This document shows positions 46,395 through 57,581 of a stretch of DNA of 64,000 nt, in pieces; within the stretch, counting starts at the first letter, position 1, and the number at the start of each line of letters is the position of its first letter. Origin of the DNA: Chrysoperla carnea (Eukaryota; Arthropoda; Insecta; Neuroptera; Chrysopidae). Location: assembly GCF_905475395.1 (NCBI RefSeq), contig NC_058340.1, forward strand, positions 62,784,181 through 62,848,180, given 5' to 3'. Below the pieces are notes generated by a model. That model was not told where the DNA came from and made no database searches. It worked only from the letters and a program-made list of their open reading frames with translations. Position numbers and translations under genes: made by a program.

Positions 46395-48289
46395 TTAAAC
46401 AGTTTGTACTTGTATTTTAACTGTCAAACAATTATTATGTACAAAACCTTTGGAAAATAATTCATCAATTAATATAAATTCAGTGTACCCAAATCCAAGT
46501 GGATTCATTAATTTATGTGGTTGTTGAAATGCTTCCAAATCTGGTCGAGTCATCATTGTTTCTTTTATATTATAATATGAGTTCCTACAAAAAATAATTT
46601 TATCTAACAATTGTCTTTATGATGTTAAATATACAAATTACTGTATATATACATTTTTTTCTTTAGGATAAAGTATTACAATATACGTACATTGGATGGA
46701 CTATCGTTAACGAAATTTTTCCATTAAATGGCCAATCTAAACAATTATTATGTGTACTTTGCATAACATGAACCAATAAACCAAGGAAATCAGGATTTTT
46801 TGGTGATAAATTCAATCGAGCACAAAATCTGTAAATAAAATCCCAAAATTTGTATTTAATAACAGGGTAAATAAATAATTATTTAAAAAAATCTTTACCG
46901 ATATCCAAATGGCGATGTAAAAAATCCTTCACTATAATACATTTTATTATGATCCTTGATCATTGTGTCTAATTTTGATCTAAAATCACTAATTGACCAA
47001 ATATATATTCCACCGCAAAATTGTTGTCTGGTATCATTGATAATTGTTTGATTTATTGTTTTTAATTCATTAATTTCTTTCCTTAGATTACGACATGTTA
47101 TTTCTTGTTCATGAGTTCGCTGTTCCAATATAATAAGTCGTTCATACATGGCCCTAATGAAAAAATTAATTGTTAAAAAATAATTAACATATGATAATAG
47201 GGGTGGTATTTTTGTGCCTGTCTTCCTGGGTTAAGCTCAATGTAATTGTAAGTTGAATCCAATCTTTATTTAATTCAGTATAAAAAAATATTGTAGCTTA
47301 ATTGCTTTCTATTGGGGGTTGGGAGATAATATACTTCAACATACCGTATTAATTCATGTGATTTATCGGTAGATGTATCATTTTCCTTTGGTGGTGGATC
47401 CCATAATTTAGATTCTTCTGTTTTACTTGCTGAACTACTTTTACGGATGTTTAAATTCGTGTATGCTTGTGACATTAGCTGCAACATGTAAAATTTTTTT
47501 TAAATAAAATAACGTTCCCGCTTTTGGTCTATGCCGGAATTAAATTCGATCGTCGATATTAATTATGAAAAAAACTTTTATTGATTTTTTTAACATGTTT
47601 TTATTAACTCGCTTTTTGTACGTCCGGGTGGAATTTTGTAATTGATTTTAAACTAACTTCCCGATGAGCTAGATATTTGGACCATAGCTCAGAAGTGGAT
47701 GACAATACATGAAGATGTGAAAGAAAAAGAAAAAATAATCTATAATACCTACCATTAAATGTTGCTGAATGTTTTCTGAACTATGTCTATCAATTTCCTC
47801 AGTAGAATTTCCTTTAAAATTACATCCAAAGGTAAAAAAAGTACAATCCAATTGTTTTGGTTCTGTTAAGTCAAATGGACAAATATGTGATTCCATTTCA
47901 ACTATTGTTAATTCAATATTGCAACCGATGTTTGGACATTTGGTCTTTTGTTGAGAAATTTCTCGCCTTGTAAAATTATCCGGAAAAATATCCTTATCGG
48001 AACGTAGAGGGATATTATCAATCGGACAGCAGGAAGATTCACGTCTGAAAAATTACATTGACTTAGATTGACTTAAATTTAAAAAAAATAGATTTTTTAT
48101 TTAAAATATATTTTTTGGAACTTACTCAAGCCACGATTCAATACAATTTTTACAAAATCGATGCCCGCAGGATGTTAACATAGGATCTTTTAACCAAGAT
48201 AAACACACAGGACATGTATATGGTGATTCTTCTGGAGGATCAACTATATTGTTAGAACTTTGTTGTACTTGTAATTTCTCACTAGACAT
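46395..48289 (-). CDS. Traf6: TNF receptor-associated factor 6
   Basis: Six exons, 48289-48126, 48044-47753, 47478-47345, 47153-46899, 46828-46691 and 46584-46395, join in frame to 390 residues. The RING finger spans residues 26-64: CPVC, CGHRFCKNC and CPID, with Asp64 as the last ligand, the TRAF6-type variant. A TRAF zinc-finger region follows to about 150 (CPNIGC, HICPFD, CTFFTFGC, HSSENIQQH). A linker and a coiled coil (about 198-236) lead to a MATH/TRAF-C domain from about 243 to the end (GGIYIWSISDF, SPFGYRFCARLNL, LDWPFNGKISLTIVHP, NPLGFGYTEFILIDEL). TRAF6 is an E3 ligase making Lys63 chains in Toll/IMD-, JNK- and NF-kB-type signalling. It is shorter than human TRAF6 (522) but close to other insect forms. 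Intron 2 contains a repeat-like stretch (about 47570-47690). Confidence 0.94.
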
Positions 48290-48692
48290 GATGAATGTGT
48301 CTACACATAGAATTCCGATGAGTGCGCACTCAATAAAATTAATTTTTCTAAGTATTGAATTTGATGATTAAAAACTTTGATGAGATCATCTGTCATCAAC
48401 AGGTGGGAACTCTTTACGTACAGCAGGTGGCCTATTTAACAAAAATATTGAATTGATAAAAATATTTAAATTACTTCGAAAAACATTTCAATCCAAGGTT
48501 ATCGTTTTTGAAAAGTGTTTATGGCATCATGTTGATTTTTTCTTTTAAATTTTCATAAAAATATTAATAGATAATTATAATTTAATTCAATGCTATATAG
48601 ATTTTTTTTTCATATTCACGGGATATTAAAAATAAAAAATACCTTTTAAAATTACTTACCTATTTTCAAAATAAATTATGTACAGCAGTTTA
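48290..48692. promoter_or_regulatory. upstream region of Traf6
   Basis: About 400 bp between the Traf6 start and the R4 repeat copy; probably its promoter and 5' UTR. No specific site assigned. Confidence 0.35.
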
Positions 48693-49364
48693 TTACAAAG
48701 GTCTGCGACTAAAAAACTGCATAGGATTTTTTTACATTTTCTTATAGATTTTGACCTCTCAAAAAACAGGGAAACTATTCAAAACATTCTATCACATAGG
48801 TTTTCATAGATATTAGTAACGACATAAACTAGTCTTAAAGTAGTATTATTGCACAATAAAAATAAATTAGCTTCGCTTCCAATGGGGTATTCTGTGCATA
48901 TGGAAGAAAACTGACTATAACAATTTGGCCATTACCCTGGAAAGAATCAAATATCAGGACCATCAATGGATGGTTTGTGGGGACTTCAAAATACTCACGA
49001 TGCTTTTGGGTCAGCAGGCAGGCTATACTAAATACCCTTGCTTCTTATGCTTATGGGGTAGTAGAGCCAGAAAACAGCACTGGACTAAAAGTGATTGGCC
49101 ACCCCGAGAAACTTTAAAACCTGGGGAGAAAAATGTTATCAATACTACTTTGGTGCCGCCAGAAAAAGTTTTGTTGCCACCTCTCCGTATTTAATTGGGG
49201 TTGATGAAACAATATGTAAAATCACTGCAAAAGGATGGAAACTGTTTTAAATATCTATGTACAAAATTCCCGAAGCTGTCAGAAGCAAAGTTGAAAGAGT
49301 GAGTTTTCACTGGCCCCGACATAAGAAGGCTTCTAACTGACACCCTCTTTGTGGAAAGTATGAA
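48693..49364 (+). mobile_element. multicopy coding repeat R4, copy 2
   Basis: Very similar to 31297-31982 in the same orientation. The longest peptide reads WMVCGDFKILTMLLGQQAGY, then TKYPCFLCLWGSRAR, DWPPRETLKPGEKNVINTTL and VPPEKVLLPPL. The CxxC in PCFLC and the conserved tryptophans suggest a folded domain. Similarity to copy 1 stops just after GAAAGTATGAA. The element is broken here. It lies about 400 bp upstream of Traf6 on the opposite strand. Confidence 0.72.
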
Positions 49365-49826
49365 AACATCCTGCTCATTGATGACATGAATCATAAATAA
49401 TAATTTTATTTATATTATGTGATGAAGACTCACCTTCTTCATATGTTTATAAACTTAGAAAAACGTTTCAAACAATTTTCTAAATTCTATTTATTAAAAT
49501 CCATTTTAATATATAAAATAAAATTACACATGCATACAATATATTGTATATAAGAAAATTAATCCTTTTTTTTATATTTATTTTTCAGTTTTAACTCCTA
49601 AAAATTTAATTATAATTATCTAAATATGTTAAATATGAGATACTTTCTAACACTATCACAAGTATTAATTCTTTTAGATGAGCTATTTTTTTTTTTATAT
49701 AGAATATTCAAGAATATATAGATCAGTTATAATGAAGAATTTCCAGAAAATTGAGTTGTTGTGCAAAATTTTTTTTCGATAAAAAGGAAAGATTAAAACT
49801 AACAGTTTAGTTAAGGTAGAATGAGC
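49365..49826. other. AT-rich stretch, no gene seen
   Basis: Simple AT-rich DNA between two repeats; nothing recognised. Confidence 0.4.
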
Positions 49827-50040
49827 GCCAAGGCAAGTTTAGACTTGTGGTCGAAATTATTTGTACCTTATTTTCAACTTTGATGATAAATTTTGTTATA
49901 ACGTTCATGAATGTAGACGAAAAATGAGAATAAAATTTTTCGATATCTGCCTTGGTTTTCGAAACAAAACAAAATTTTCAATTTTCGATATTTTGAAAAT
50001 TACTTCAGATATCGAAAAATTGTATTCTTACTTATTTAAT
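49827..50040 (+). repeat. dispersed repeat R3, partial copy
   Basis: Matches the first half of 11845-12300: GAAATTATTTGTACC, TTTTCAACTTTGATGATAAA, TCATGAATGTAGACGAAAAA, AGATATCGAAAAATTGTATT. The open frame 49861-50265 runs out of this repeat into the hAT element and is not a gene. Confidence 0.7.
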
Positions 50041-50159
50041 TTAGTTCCACTTTCCGTCACTTGCTGCTGCAATTTATACATATCACACAGTTTTATTAAG
50101 TTTACCCAAGAAAATTTTTGTGTACAAGCGTCCTGTATACCTAAAATGAATCGTAAAAG

Positions 50160-50538
50160 CAGAGGCGGATTTACGAATTTGCCGCCCATGGGCAGGCATC
50201 AAAGTGCCGCCTTTTTTTATAAACAAAAATCTGTTTTATTTATTTGGAAAATGAAAAATATTTAATATAATAAATGAAATAACTTTTTAATCATAAATAA
50301 GGTTTACAAAACAAAAAAACAATTCATTTTTCAATTATTTCAATGTACCTACATTTTTACGCCGGACTTTTTCAACAGCAAATGTATCGATGATTTTGTT
50401 CAGATCAACTTGTAGCAAAGTTTCAACTTCAATACACATTATAGCCAAAGAATTTAGTCTGTTCTCTTTCATAGTGGAACGATCTTTTATTAAACAAAAA
50501 AATTTTTAATAATTGAAACGAATTTTTTGCCGCCCCTG
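50160..50538 (-). mobile_element. short hAT derivative with exact 8-bp target duplication
   Basis: Flanked by CGTAAAAG on both sides (50152-50159 and 50539-50546). The plus-strand left end CAGAGGCGGATTTACG and right end TTTTTTGCCGCCCCTG are imperfect inverted repeats related to the ends of the hAT at 12452. On the minus strand it encodes the tail of a hATC domain (LIKDRSTMKENRLNSLAIM, then IEVETLLQVDLNKIIDTFA, VEKVRRKNV). At 379 bp it has lost almost all of the transposase and is non-autonomous. Confidence 0.87.
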
Positions 50539-51707
50539 CGTAAAAGTAAAGTGTTATATATTTTTTAGCTTTTTGGAAATAATTTTCTAAATGAAATAGA
50601 TTCGAAGTAATACTTTCTTTAATAAAAAAAACTAATTCATTGAATATTCTATATAATAAATATGTATTAAATGTGTCACAAAGCTCTTTATAAACAATTA
50701 TTACAAATTTGTCCATTATCACTCTCTCTCTTCATCATTGCACACGCATTTTCCATTCCAAATTTGTAAAACGGTAATTTTATTTATTTATTTTTTTTTT
50801 GTTTCTATTTTTTTAAAGAAAATTGAAAAATTTTTATATAAAAATTGTACATTCTTGATATTTTTAAAAGTTTTTTGGATGTATGCGGGGAGGAATTGTT
50901 TCACTATATTTCGGAATGTAAGTTTTTGAAAATAAATTTAAAGCAATTTATGTAAATAAAACAATACAATTCTTATTTGATATTGCTTAAGATGTTAGAT
51001 TACATTCATCCAACAACTTGAAAAGGTTTAATTTTTTTAATGTAAAAATTAATAACAATCATGATCAAATATTTAATTGAAGTATAAATTATTTATAATT
51101 TGACATGCAAATAAGCGTAATCGAGTTAATAAAACTGTTTCATATTAAACAAGAATGAATGTGACCTATTCAAATAACGATAGGCAGTTATCGAAATCAT
51201 TCCAATAAAATATCGTAGATTTAATACAATATCGACAGTTGATAATAATTTTTTCACACGATCTTAAAAATTGAATTTTATATGATTTAATGATTACAAA
51301 TCGATTGTAATATTTTGTAAAAAAAATCATGTTATTAATTAGCTATTTGAGAAAGTACAGCCGAAACCTTTCCACAGTAGAACAATTTTTATATAATGCC
51401 AAAATTATCCAAAGCAATGAGGTTTTGCATTTAAGTTATGTCTTTCAGTATTAATTAACTAATTTGTGTATTAAATTTAAAATGATTGTCAGAGCTTTGA
51501 GAATGATCGCGATAACTGCTTAATTAATGCATGTGTTAGTATTATCAAATAGCCAGCAGAAATGACATCTTCCGAAAATATATTCGCATATAAGCTTTTT
51601 TATTTTACGATGTATTATACGTAAGGATACCATACTGCGCATATACATAAGGCTACCATACTTTTGGAGGTTCAATTATGAAGATAAATTGTACTGCAAG
51701 CGGAATG
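50539..51707. other. AT-rich stretch, no gene seen
   Basis: Nothing convincing. Two short near-repeats (AAGGATACCATACT and AAGGCTACCATACT) occur about 27 bp apart near 51630, just before the SINE body. Confidence 0.4.
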
Positions 51708-51852
51708 CCTAGCCTCTCAAAATAATTGAGAAGCTGAGAAATGAAATTATCCGCGGATAAGGTGGTAAAACATATATATGGTATCAGAATGGGCTCTATA
51801 GCCTAAGTGTGTCCTTCGTAGAGAGTCAATGTAACCTAACCTAACCTAATCT
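51708..51852 (+). repeat. SINE body and tail copy
   Basis: Plus-strand match to the body of the SINE at 7117-7394: AATTGAGAAGCTGA, AATGAAATTATCCGCGGA, ACATATATATGGTATCA, TATAGCCTAAGTGTGT, ending in three CCTAA units. The tRNA head is missing, so it is 5'-truncated. The CCTAA tail equals the insect telomere repeat (TTAGG)n read on the other strand, though only a few units are present. Confidence 0.75.
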
Positions 51853-54800
51853 ATGAAGTACAGGGCATTTTCAAATATTTAAAATAAGTTTTTATAATTT
51901 TTGGCAAGATCCAAATAAAATATATTACAATAAAAGGACAGAACGTTTCTTCGGAAATCGCCACTCCGTACTTTTAGACAAATTGGCTATTAGGCGGTCC
52001 CAGATTACTGTATGTATATGTCGCAGCCGACTAGCTTAATAAGCCGTTCAACTAGCGGCCTGAAAGATATTCAGTCATTCAATCAAACAGCTAGGCAAAT
52101 CAGCTAGCTATACAATAATACTACATGCATAAATCAAAATAAGAAATGATCTTAAATTTATCCTATTAATATTTTTTTCTGTTTAATCAAATACTTTTTA
52201 TGATTGAAAAAATTAAGATATGTAAAAGGGGTAACAAACAGTACATATTAAATGTATTGTGTTTCCTTAGATTCGGCGACACATTATTTTAAGTGATGGA
52301 GTGTAAGGATATAATAAAATACATTAAAATAACAAAATGAACATTAAAATTTTACATATTTAGGTCTATGTTGGTTTTTTTTTTTTCAATCTCGTTGAGT
52401 TGACGTAGGAAAAGGAATACAAAGTAAATTAATTTTTAATAACAGTTTATGAAATATTTCACTAACTTAAAAACTTTAAATAATTGTCAACTCAGACGTG
52501 TAATTTAAAAAAAAAAAAAACAGTTTATAAAATTAGAATAACAAATTTGACTAAAAATACTACTAAAAAATGAATTGTTTAGTAGCAAAATAATTGAAAC
52601 TATTTCGTTAAAATTGGCGACAAACATTAATTTTTTGAATCTAGCTATTTTATATCACAATTCTGTATCTCAACCAAAATGCCCACTTATAATAGTAGCC
52701 TAAGACATGCTTGCCTAAAAAAAAATTCCTAGTAAAATTTGATATTATTAACTTCTTTGAAGTAATTAGCGGAAAGCTAGAAATTTTACATCAAAATGAA
52801 AATGTTCAATTAAATTGTCTCTTTTTTTCTGAACATACATTGGAATTTTCGAGCTTAGCAATTTAAAATATACGATCTAAGCAGACAAGTGAGCAAACGG
52901 ATACAAAGGTTGTTGCACTTATAAGAAGAACAGCCAAAACTAGTTTCCGGCGCTATAGGAGGAACAACCAAAATAAGTAAGTAGAAGCAGGTGAATATGG
53001 ACGAAAAGAATAATTTAATGACTTTCTAGACAAAGTTCAAAATTATTAATGGACTAGTATCTAGTATTAAATTGATCCAGATTTTTGTTGTCAAGAACGT
53101 ATCAAAAAATGATTTATCTTGTAATATTAACTGTTTGCTTTTTGAGTTATTTGCAGAAAAATTAACATAAATCAAAAATTTTGATGTTATAATCCGCTAC
53201 CTTTTAAAGCTTTCTATAAACACGATTAAAGCTCTCTCTAGACAAAACCACAAAATTTAGCATTTTGGTATTTACTTCAAAGAAAATAATGTTTTTTACT
53301 AGGCTATAACTAATTTCTATCAAGGTATATATTATGTGGCTGATATTTCTTTCAATTAACAAAGGTCAATTTCTCAAGTCTAATCTTCACAAACTTATCT
53401 TTTAATCGCAAAATTAACCAAATATATTAATGTCTTTTGATTATTAGGGTAAACGCAGCGAAATAATAGCTTTTCGTAAAAGATGTTAAGCGATAGCTCA
53501 AAAATTTCTCAATTGTTTAATGGACTCGGTTTTTGTATTCTTTAAGTCTAAATTGTAACATTTGAAAAAGAAATTTCTTAGTATAATTTCTTTTTCCCCG
53601 GGGCCTTTCCATCTCTACTTTCGACCCTGCCCATAAAATACAAAAAAACTGATTCCTTTGGCGGTTGAACAAATAGTTTCTGAAATATCTACTAAAGTTG
53701 TATACGGACGATATTACCCCGAGTAGGATATTGTTATTACTCAAAAGCTGCTCGTGAATAGTTCATATTGTCTCATCCAGGTTAATTTAGAACCAACAAG
53801 CAACAATGTTCCGTAGTTATGACTTGTCAAAGATATTATTAACAGACCTATCCATACCAATACAAACACACAAATACTTATCTTGATAGAAATTAGGATT
53901 TTTATAGACAGCTAAGTTTTTGACCCACATTTTGAATAAAATAATCATTAAAATAGGACAAATAGAATTTTAAGAGTAAAATTTTTGTAAATAAGAGATC
54001 ATATCGATTAGACCTACATAGGTATTTGGTTTAAATTTGTGACCTATTTTTAATTGACCAAAGTTTTACTCCCAAAAAGTTCAGATTTATATTTATGACA
54101 TACTTTTGAGACATATATTACGAAAATTTTGTATTATAATTTCAATTTTAGTAAATTATATAAAATATACATATTTTTTTTTTTAATTTTAATTTAGAAA
54201 AATGTTTTTGTAATAAATTGGAAATAATATTATATTTTTTTACTAAGAGTTTTATAAAATCACAATTTATTTTTTTATGTGCGAAATTTTCTTCTTTTTT
54301 TTCTTCAGTATATAAAACTAGACTATGAAAAATATTACTTTTTTTCTTTTTGAAAATTCGGATGAATTTGGGAAGCGCATCCTAAACACTTGACTTTATT
54401 CAAAATATTCTGTTATTAATTACATTAATTAATTAATATACGAATATGATTGGTTAAATAAATAATTTCTATCGGATTTAATTTTTCACGCAACTACTAT
54501 CGCTGTCAATGATCAAAAAATTATTACCGATTGAAGCGAGGCAAACAGAATGCCTTTTTTATCTGAGCTGACTAAATCACTAAAAAAATAGCGCAAGACC
54601 CTCGCGTCGAGCTAACGGAAAACGAACTGTAGAACATATTTTGTTGCTTCCGCTTCTATTTTTGCAATCAATAAAGTAAATAACTGGACTCAGTTAATCA
54701 GCAGCTCAAATCAAAATGCTTTTAATATTTATTTTGAAATTCAAAAGAAATATGTTTTCGAATTTTTCAAAATAAATTGTCCCATAAATATCGCTAGGAG

Positions 54801-55867
54801 CGATTTTAAAGGAATTCTATACATTAACAACACTTTTAAAATCAGATATGTTGAAATTATTCATAAAACCATAATATAGAAAAGCTCATTTTAAGGAAAA
54901 TGCAATAATGGACGAACTGCAAACCTTGTAAAAATTTAATACTCCTAAGATTTTCTAGATATTGTTTCTGCCCGCAGAATTTACTAAAAAAAGGTTATTC
55001 AAAAAAATTAATCACAGTAAATGCATAAGAGTAACGTTTGGAAAATGAAAACAATATTAAATTCAGTCGTCTGATTTATAATATCATAAGTACCTAAAAA
55101 TATTCCAAATTATTTTTTTCGATGCATATTCCTTAAAATGCGTTGTATAAATCTTAATAATTAATATCGATACACAAATGTTCTAAAAGTTATTGGATCG
55201 TTTTAAACTATAGAACGCGTCATAATAATTATTTTCTCGTTTTTTTCGAATAAATTAAAGACTAGAGATTTCGGGTTAATGTTACAACAACATTACGAGT
55301 TTCTCTCAAATTTCTACTATTCTTCCGTCTTAGTAGTATTGAGGAATCAATTAAGCAATATAACAGAAAAACTGAGAGAAATTGATACCAAATTTCAAGT
55401 TATTTGTTATTGGCGAAACTTAATCAATCGAATTACGGAAAAGAAAATGATGGTCATAGCGTTATTTGTCGGAATGTAATTACAGAGTCATTAAAAGAAC
55501 TTGTACAGTCTTTATTTTATTTGTAACAGGCAAATTTTTTTTTTACTATTCATTTTCGAAAATATTTACGCCTTTCTTTTTCAACGACTCGTAAATGGTT
55601 TGGCGACTATTTGAAACCGTTGAAAAAGTATGATAATTTTTGTGAATAAAGCCTGTGAATAATTATTTTAATCATCCTGTACATCTATCGTCTATGAGCG
55701 CTGTGATCATCATTTTCTTTTCAATAATTATGTAATTCAAACTATTAACGTGTCGTTATACTTGTAACAAATGATTAGAAATTTCAAGTCAGTGTCTGCA
55801 AGTCTAAGGCCGAAAGGCCGTCAATGTCTCCAAGGCCAAAAGGCCGCCATAATTGTGTAGGTATATA
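51853..55867. other. long gene-free AT-rich stretch
   Basis: No exon with splice sites, no RNA gene and no clear repeat. A small duplicated word (AAGGCCGAAAGGCCG / AAGGCCAAAAGGCCG) is at about 55806-55845. It is possibly intronic to the gene with the exon at 56412. Confidence 0.4.
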
Positions 55868-55998
55868 TATATAATTGGTTCCAAATGGAATTAATTGGAA
55901 TGATTTGGAAATTTTTTCCCAATTGAATCCCATTCGCTCCAATTGATTGAATTGGAAATTTTCCAATTTATGAATTTGATTTTTTTATCAGGGTATTC
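55868..55998. mobile_element. partial MITE, relative of 22537-22875
   Basis: Shares the reiterated AATTGGAA/TTTTCCAATT words and the end TTGATTTTTTTATCAGGG. The opposite terminus is not preserved. Confidence 0.65.
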
Positions 55999-56014
55999 AA
56001 CATTTTCTATACAG

Positions 56015-56065
56015 GGTAATTCAACAATTAACTCAGTCAATTGTTTTCACTTTTTAATAAATATT
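56015..56065 (+). repeat. R1 tail fragment with the 23-bp near-palindrome
   Basis: The near-palindrome is at 56023-56045, followed by TTCACTTTTTAATAAATATT, like the sequence after the same motif at 16222. Only this end of R1 is present. Confidence 0.65.
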
Positions 56066-56411
56066 TCGAGAAAGAAAACCCTTAGATCAGCATAATAAAA
56101 ATGATATTATGAAATCATCAAATGTAACTCGTAATGCAACCGTCATCTTATTCTTTTTTCTGTTGTGAATTTTTACATATTAATTTTCTACTTCGCGTGC
56201 TTTACCCATTCGAAATTCGAAAAACAAATTATTAGCAAAAATTTTAAAATGTCCGATAACTTTTTAGATCATTTGTATTATTTTATTATTCCATTAATAA
56301 GTTTAAATATTATCTTATCTTATAAGATACATAAAAAGATTATCATATATGTATATTGAAATAATAATATTTTTAATGATATCAAGATCATCTCATTATC
56401 CTCCACTACAG

Positions 56412-56580
56412 CGAACCACTTGAATCACCTGGAAAATGTAAACCACCTTCAGATGCATACGATGGTGTGGGTGAAGCTCGACTTGCTGAACTGAAGCTAC
56501 TCGAACTTAATTCTTCACCATCTGCATCAAAACTTGTTGGTCCTGAAAAAAACTCATTTAGCTTACATTCAATGCTTGAG
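56412..56580 (+). CDS. probable internal exon of an unidentified gene
   Basis: 169 bases with acceptor CACTACAG|C and donor CTTGAG|GTAGCT, giving one base plus 56 open codons. The peptide is unlike its AT-driven surroundings: EPLESPGKCKPPSDAYDG, then VGEARLAELKLLELNSSPSA and SKLVGPEKNSFSLHSMLE. It is rich in Ser, Pro and Leu, like a disordered linker of a regulatory protein. Codon composition and the sharp edges suggest a real exon, perhaps one in a large gene whose introns fill 50-64 kb. I recognise no family. If the donor is not used the frame continues to a stop at 56698-56700. Confidence 0.5.
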
Positions 56581-57060
56581 GTAGCTACGACAACTGATCA
56601 AACAAGAGATGAAAAATGGTTTATAGACAAGTTTTATAAAACTATAAAAATACGATTATTATTAGTATTCAAGGTGCACATAGTTAATAAATATAATTAA
56701 TATTTCTCGGGGTTTTTTTAAAACACAATAAAAAAAAAACATTACAAAACTTCCCACGCTGTCTCGGTGCCTCCTCAATTATTTCATTCTTGCAATGCCT
56801 ACGATGAGATAAGTTCTTAAAAATAAGCTATTTGCCGAGAATAGAATTAAACACCAGAGACATTATCCTTAGGAGGGCACCGAGGAACTAAAGGTTTTAA
56901 AAAAATATCATAGACCCAGTTACAAGTTTACAGCAGCTTTTTTTATTACTAATCAGTCATCTGTTATTATTAAAATGTTGAGCCCCACAGTGATTTCACT
57001 AATCTGCCTCGTGAGATTAATTCATTAATGTGGTCACTATTGAGTCAAGTAGCTCCACTG
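56581..57060. other. no gene seen
   Basis: Moderate-complexity DNA leading into the tandem repeat; nothing recognised. Confidence 0.35.
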
Positions 57061-57350
57061 AGAATGAACTGAAAATGACAACATCACCTTTCACCGGGAG
57101 ACGCTTCTCTTCCAGTTAACGAATTGTCTTCAAAGAAGGTTGTGAGGACCTTTAGGTCTTGTTTACTCAGCAACTTCATTGAGTAAACTGAAAATGATAA
57201 CAGCAACTTTCACCAGGAGACACGTTAACTTTAGTTGACGAATTGTTTTGAAGAAGGCACAAAAATCCTTTAGGTCTAAGTGCTACTGACTTGATTGCGA
57301 TACCCCTCTTATTGTTATTTTAATTTAAACTGAAAATGTCTTCCAGTAGA
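57061..57350. repeat. diverged tandem repeat of about 125 bp units
   Basis: Units start AACTGAAAATGACAAC (57067), AACTGAAAATGATAAC (about 57189) and AACTGAAAATGTC (about 57329). The first two share TTTCACC.GGAGAC, GTT.ACGAATTGT.TT and CCTTTAGGTCT. The third is cut short after its first 20 bases. The following region (57315-57581) has an open frame on minus (WSEPLDPSILGEIPVEKLRA) that I do not recognise; together they could be part of a GC-richer mobile-element fragment. Confidence 0.6.
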
Positions 57351-57581
57351 CAAAAGGGGTACCGCAAATGAGTCCCTAGCGGCTAGACTAAGGGGACCTC
57401 TGGGCTCTCCTTGAGAACAACCTGTTTCCCGAAGTCGAGAACGTCTTCGTGTAAGAGATACTATTTTAATCAGATGAAGCTGTAGGATTCTGTTGACGCC
57501 AGACTCCACGCAGAAAGCCCTAAGCTTCTCCACAGGAATCTCTCCTAGGATTGATGGATCCAAGGGTTCGGACCAGAACAT

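Noticed and set aside
51830-51852. Telomere or interstitial telomere array
   Set aside because: Only three CCTAA units, at the exact end of a SINE body; too short to be a telomere tract.
57315-57581. 88-residue open frame on minus
   Set aside because: GC-richer and possibly once coding in a mobile element, but no motif I can name.
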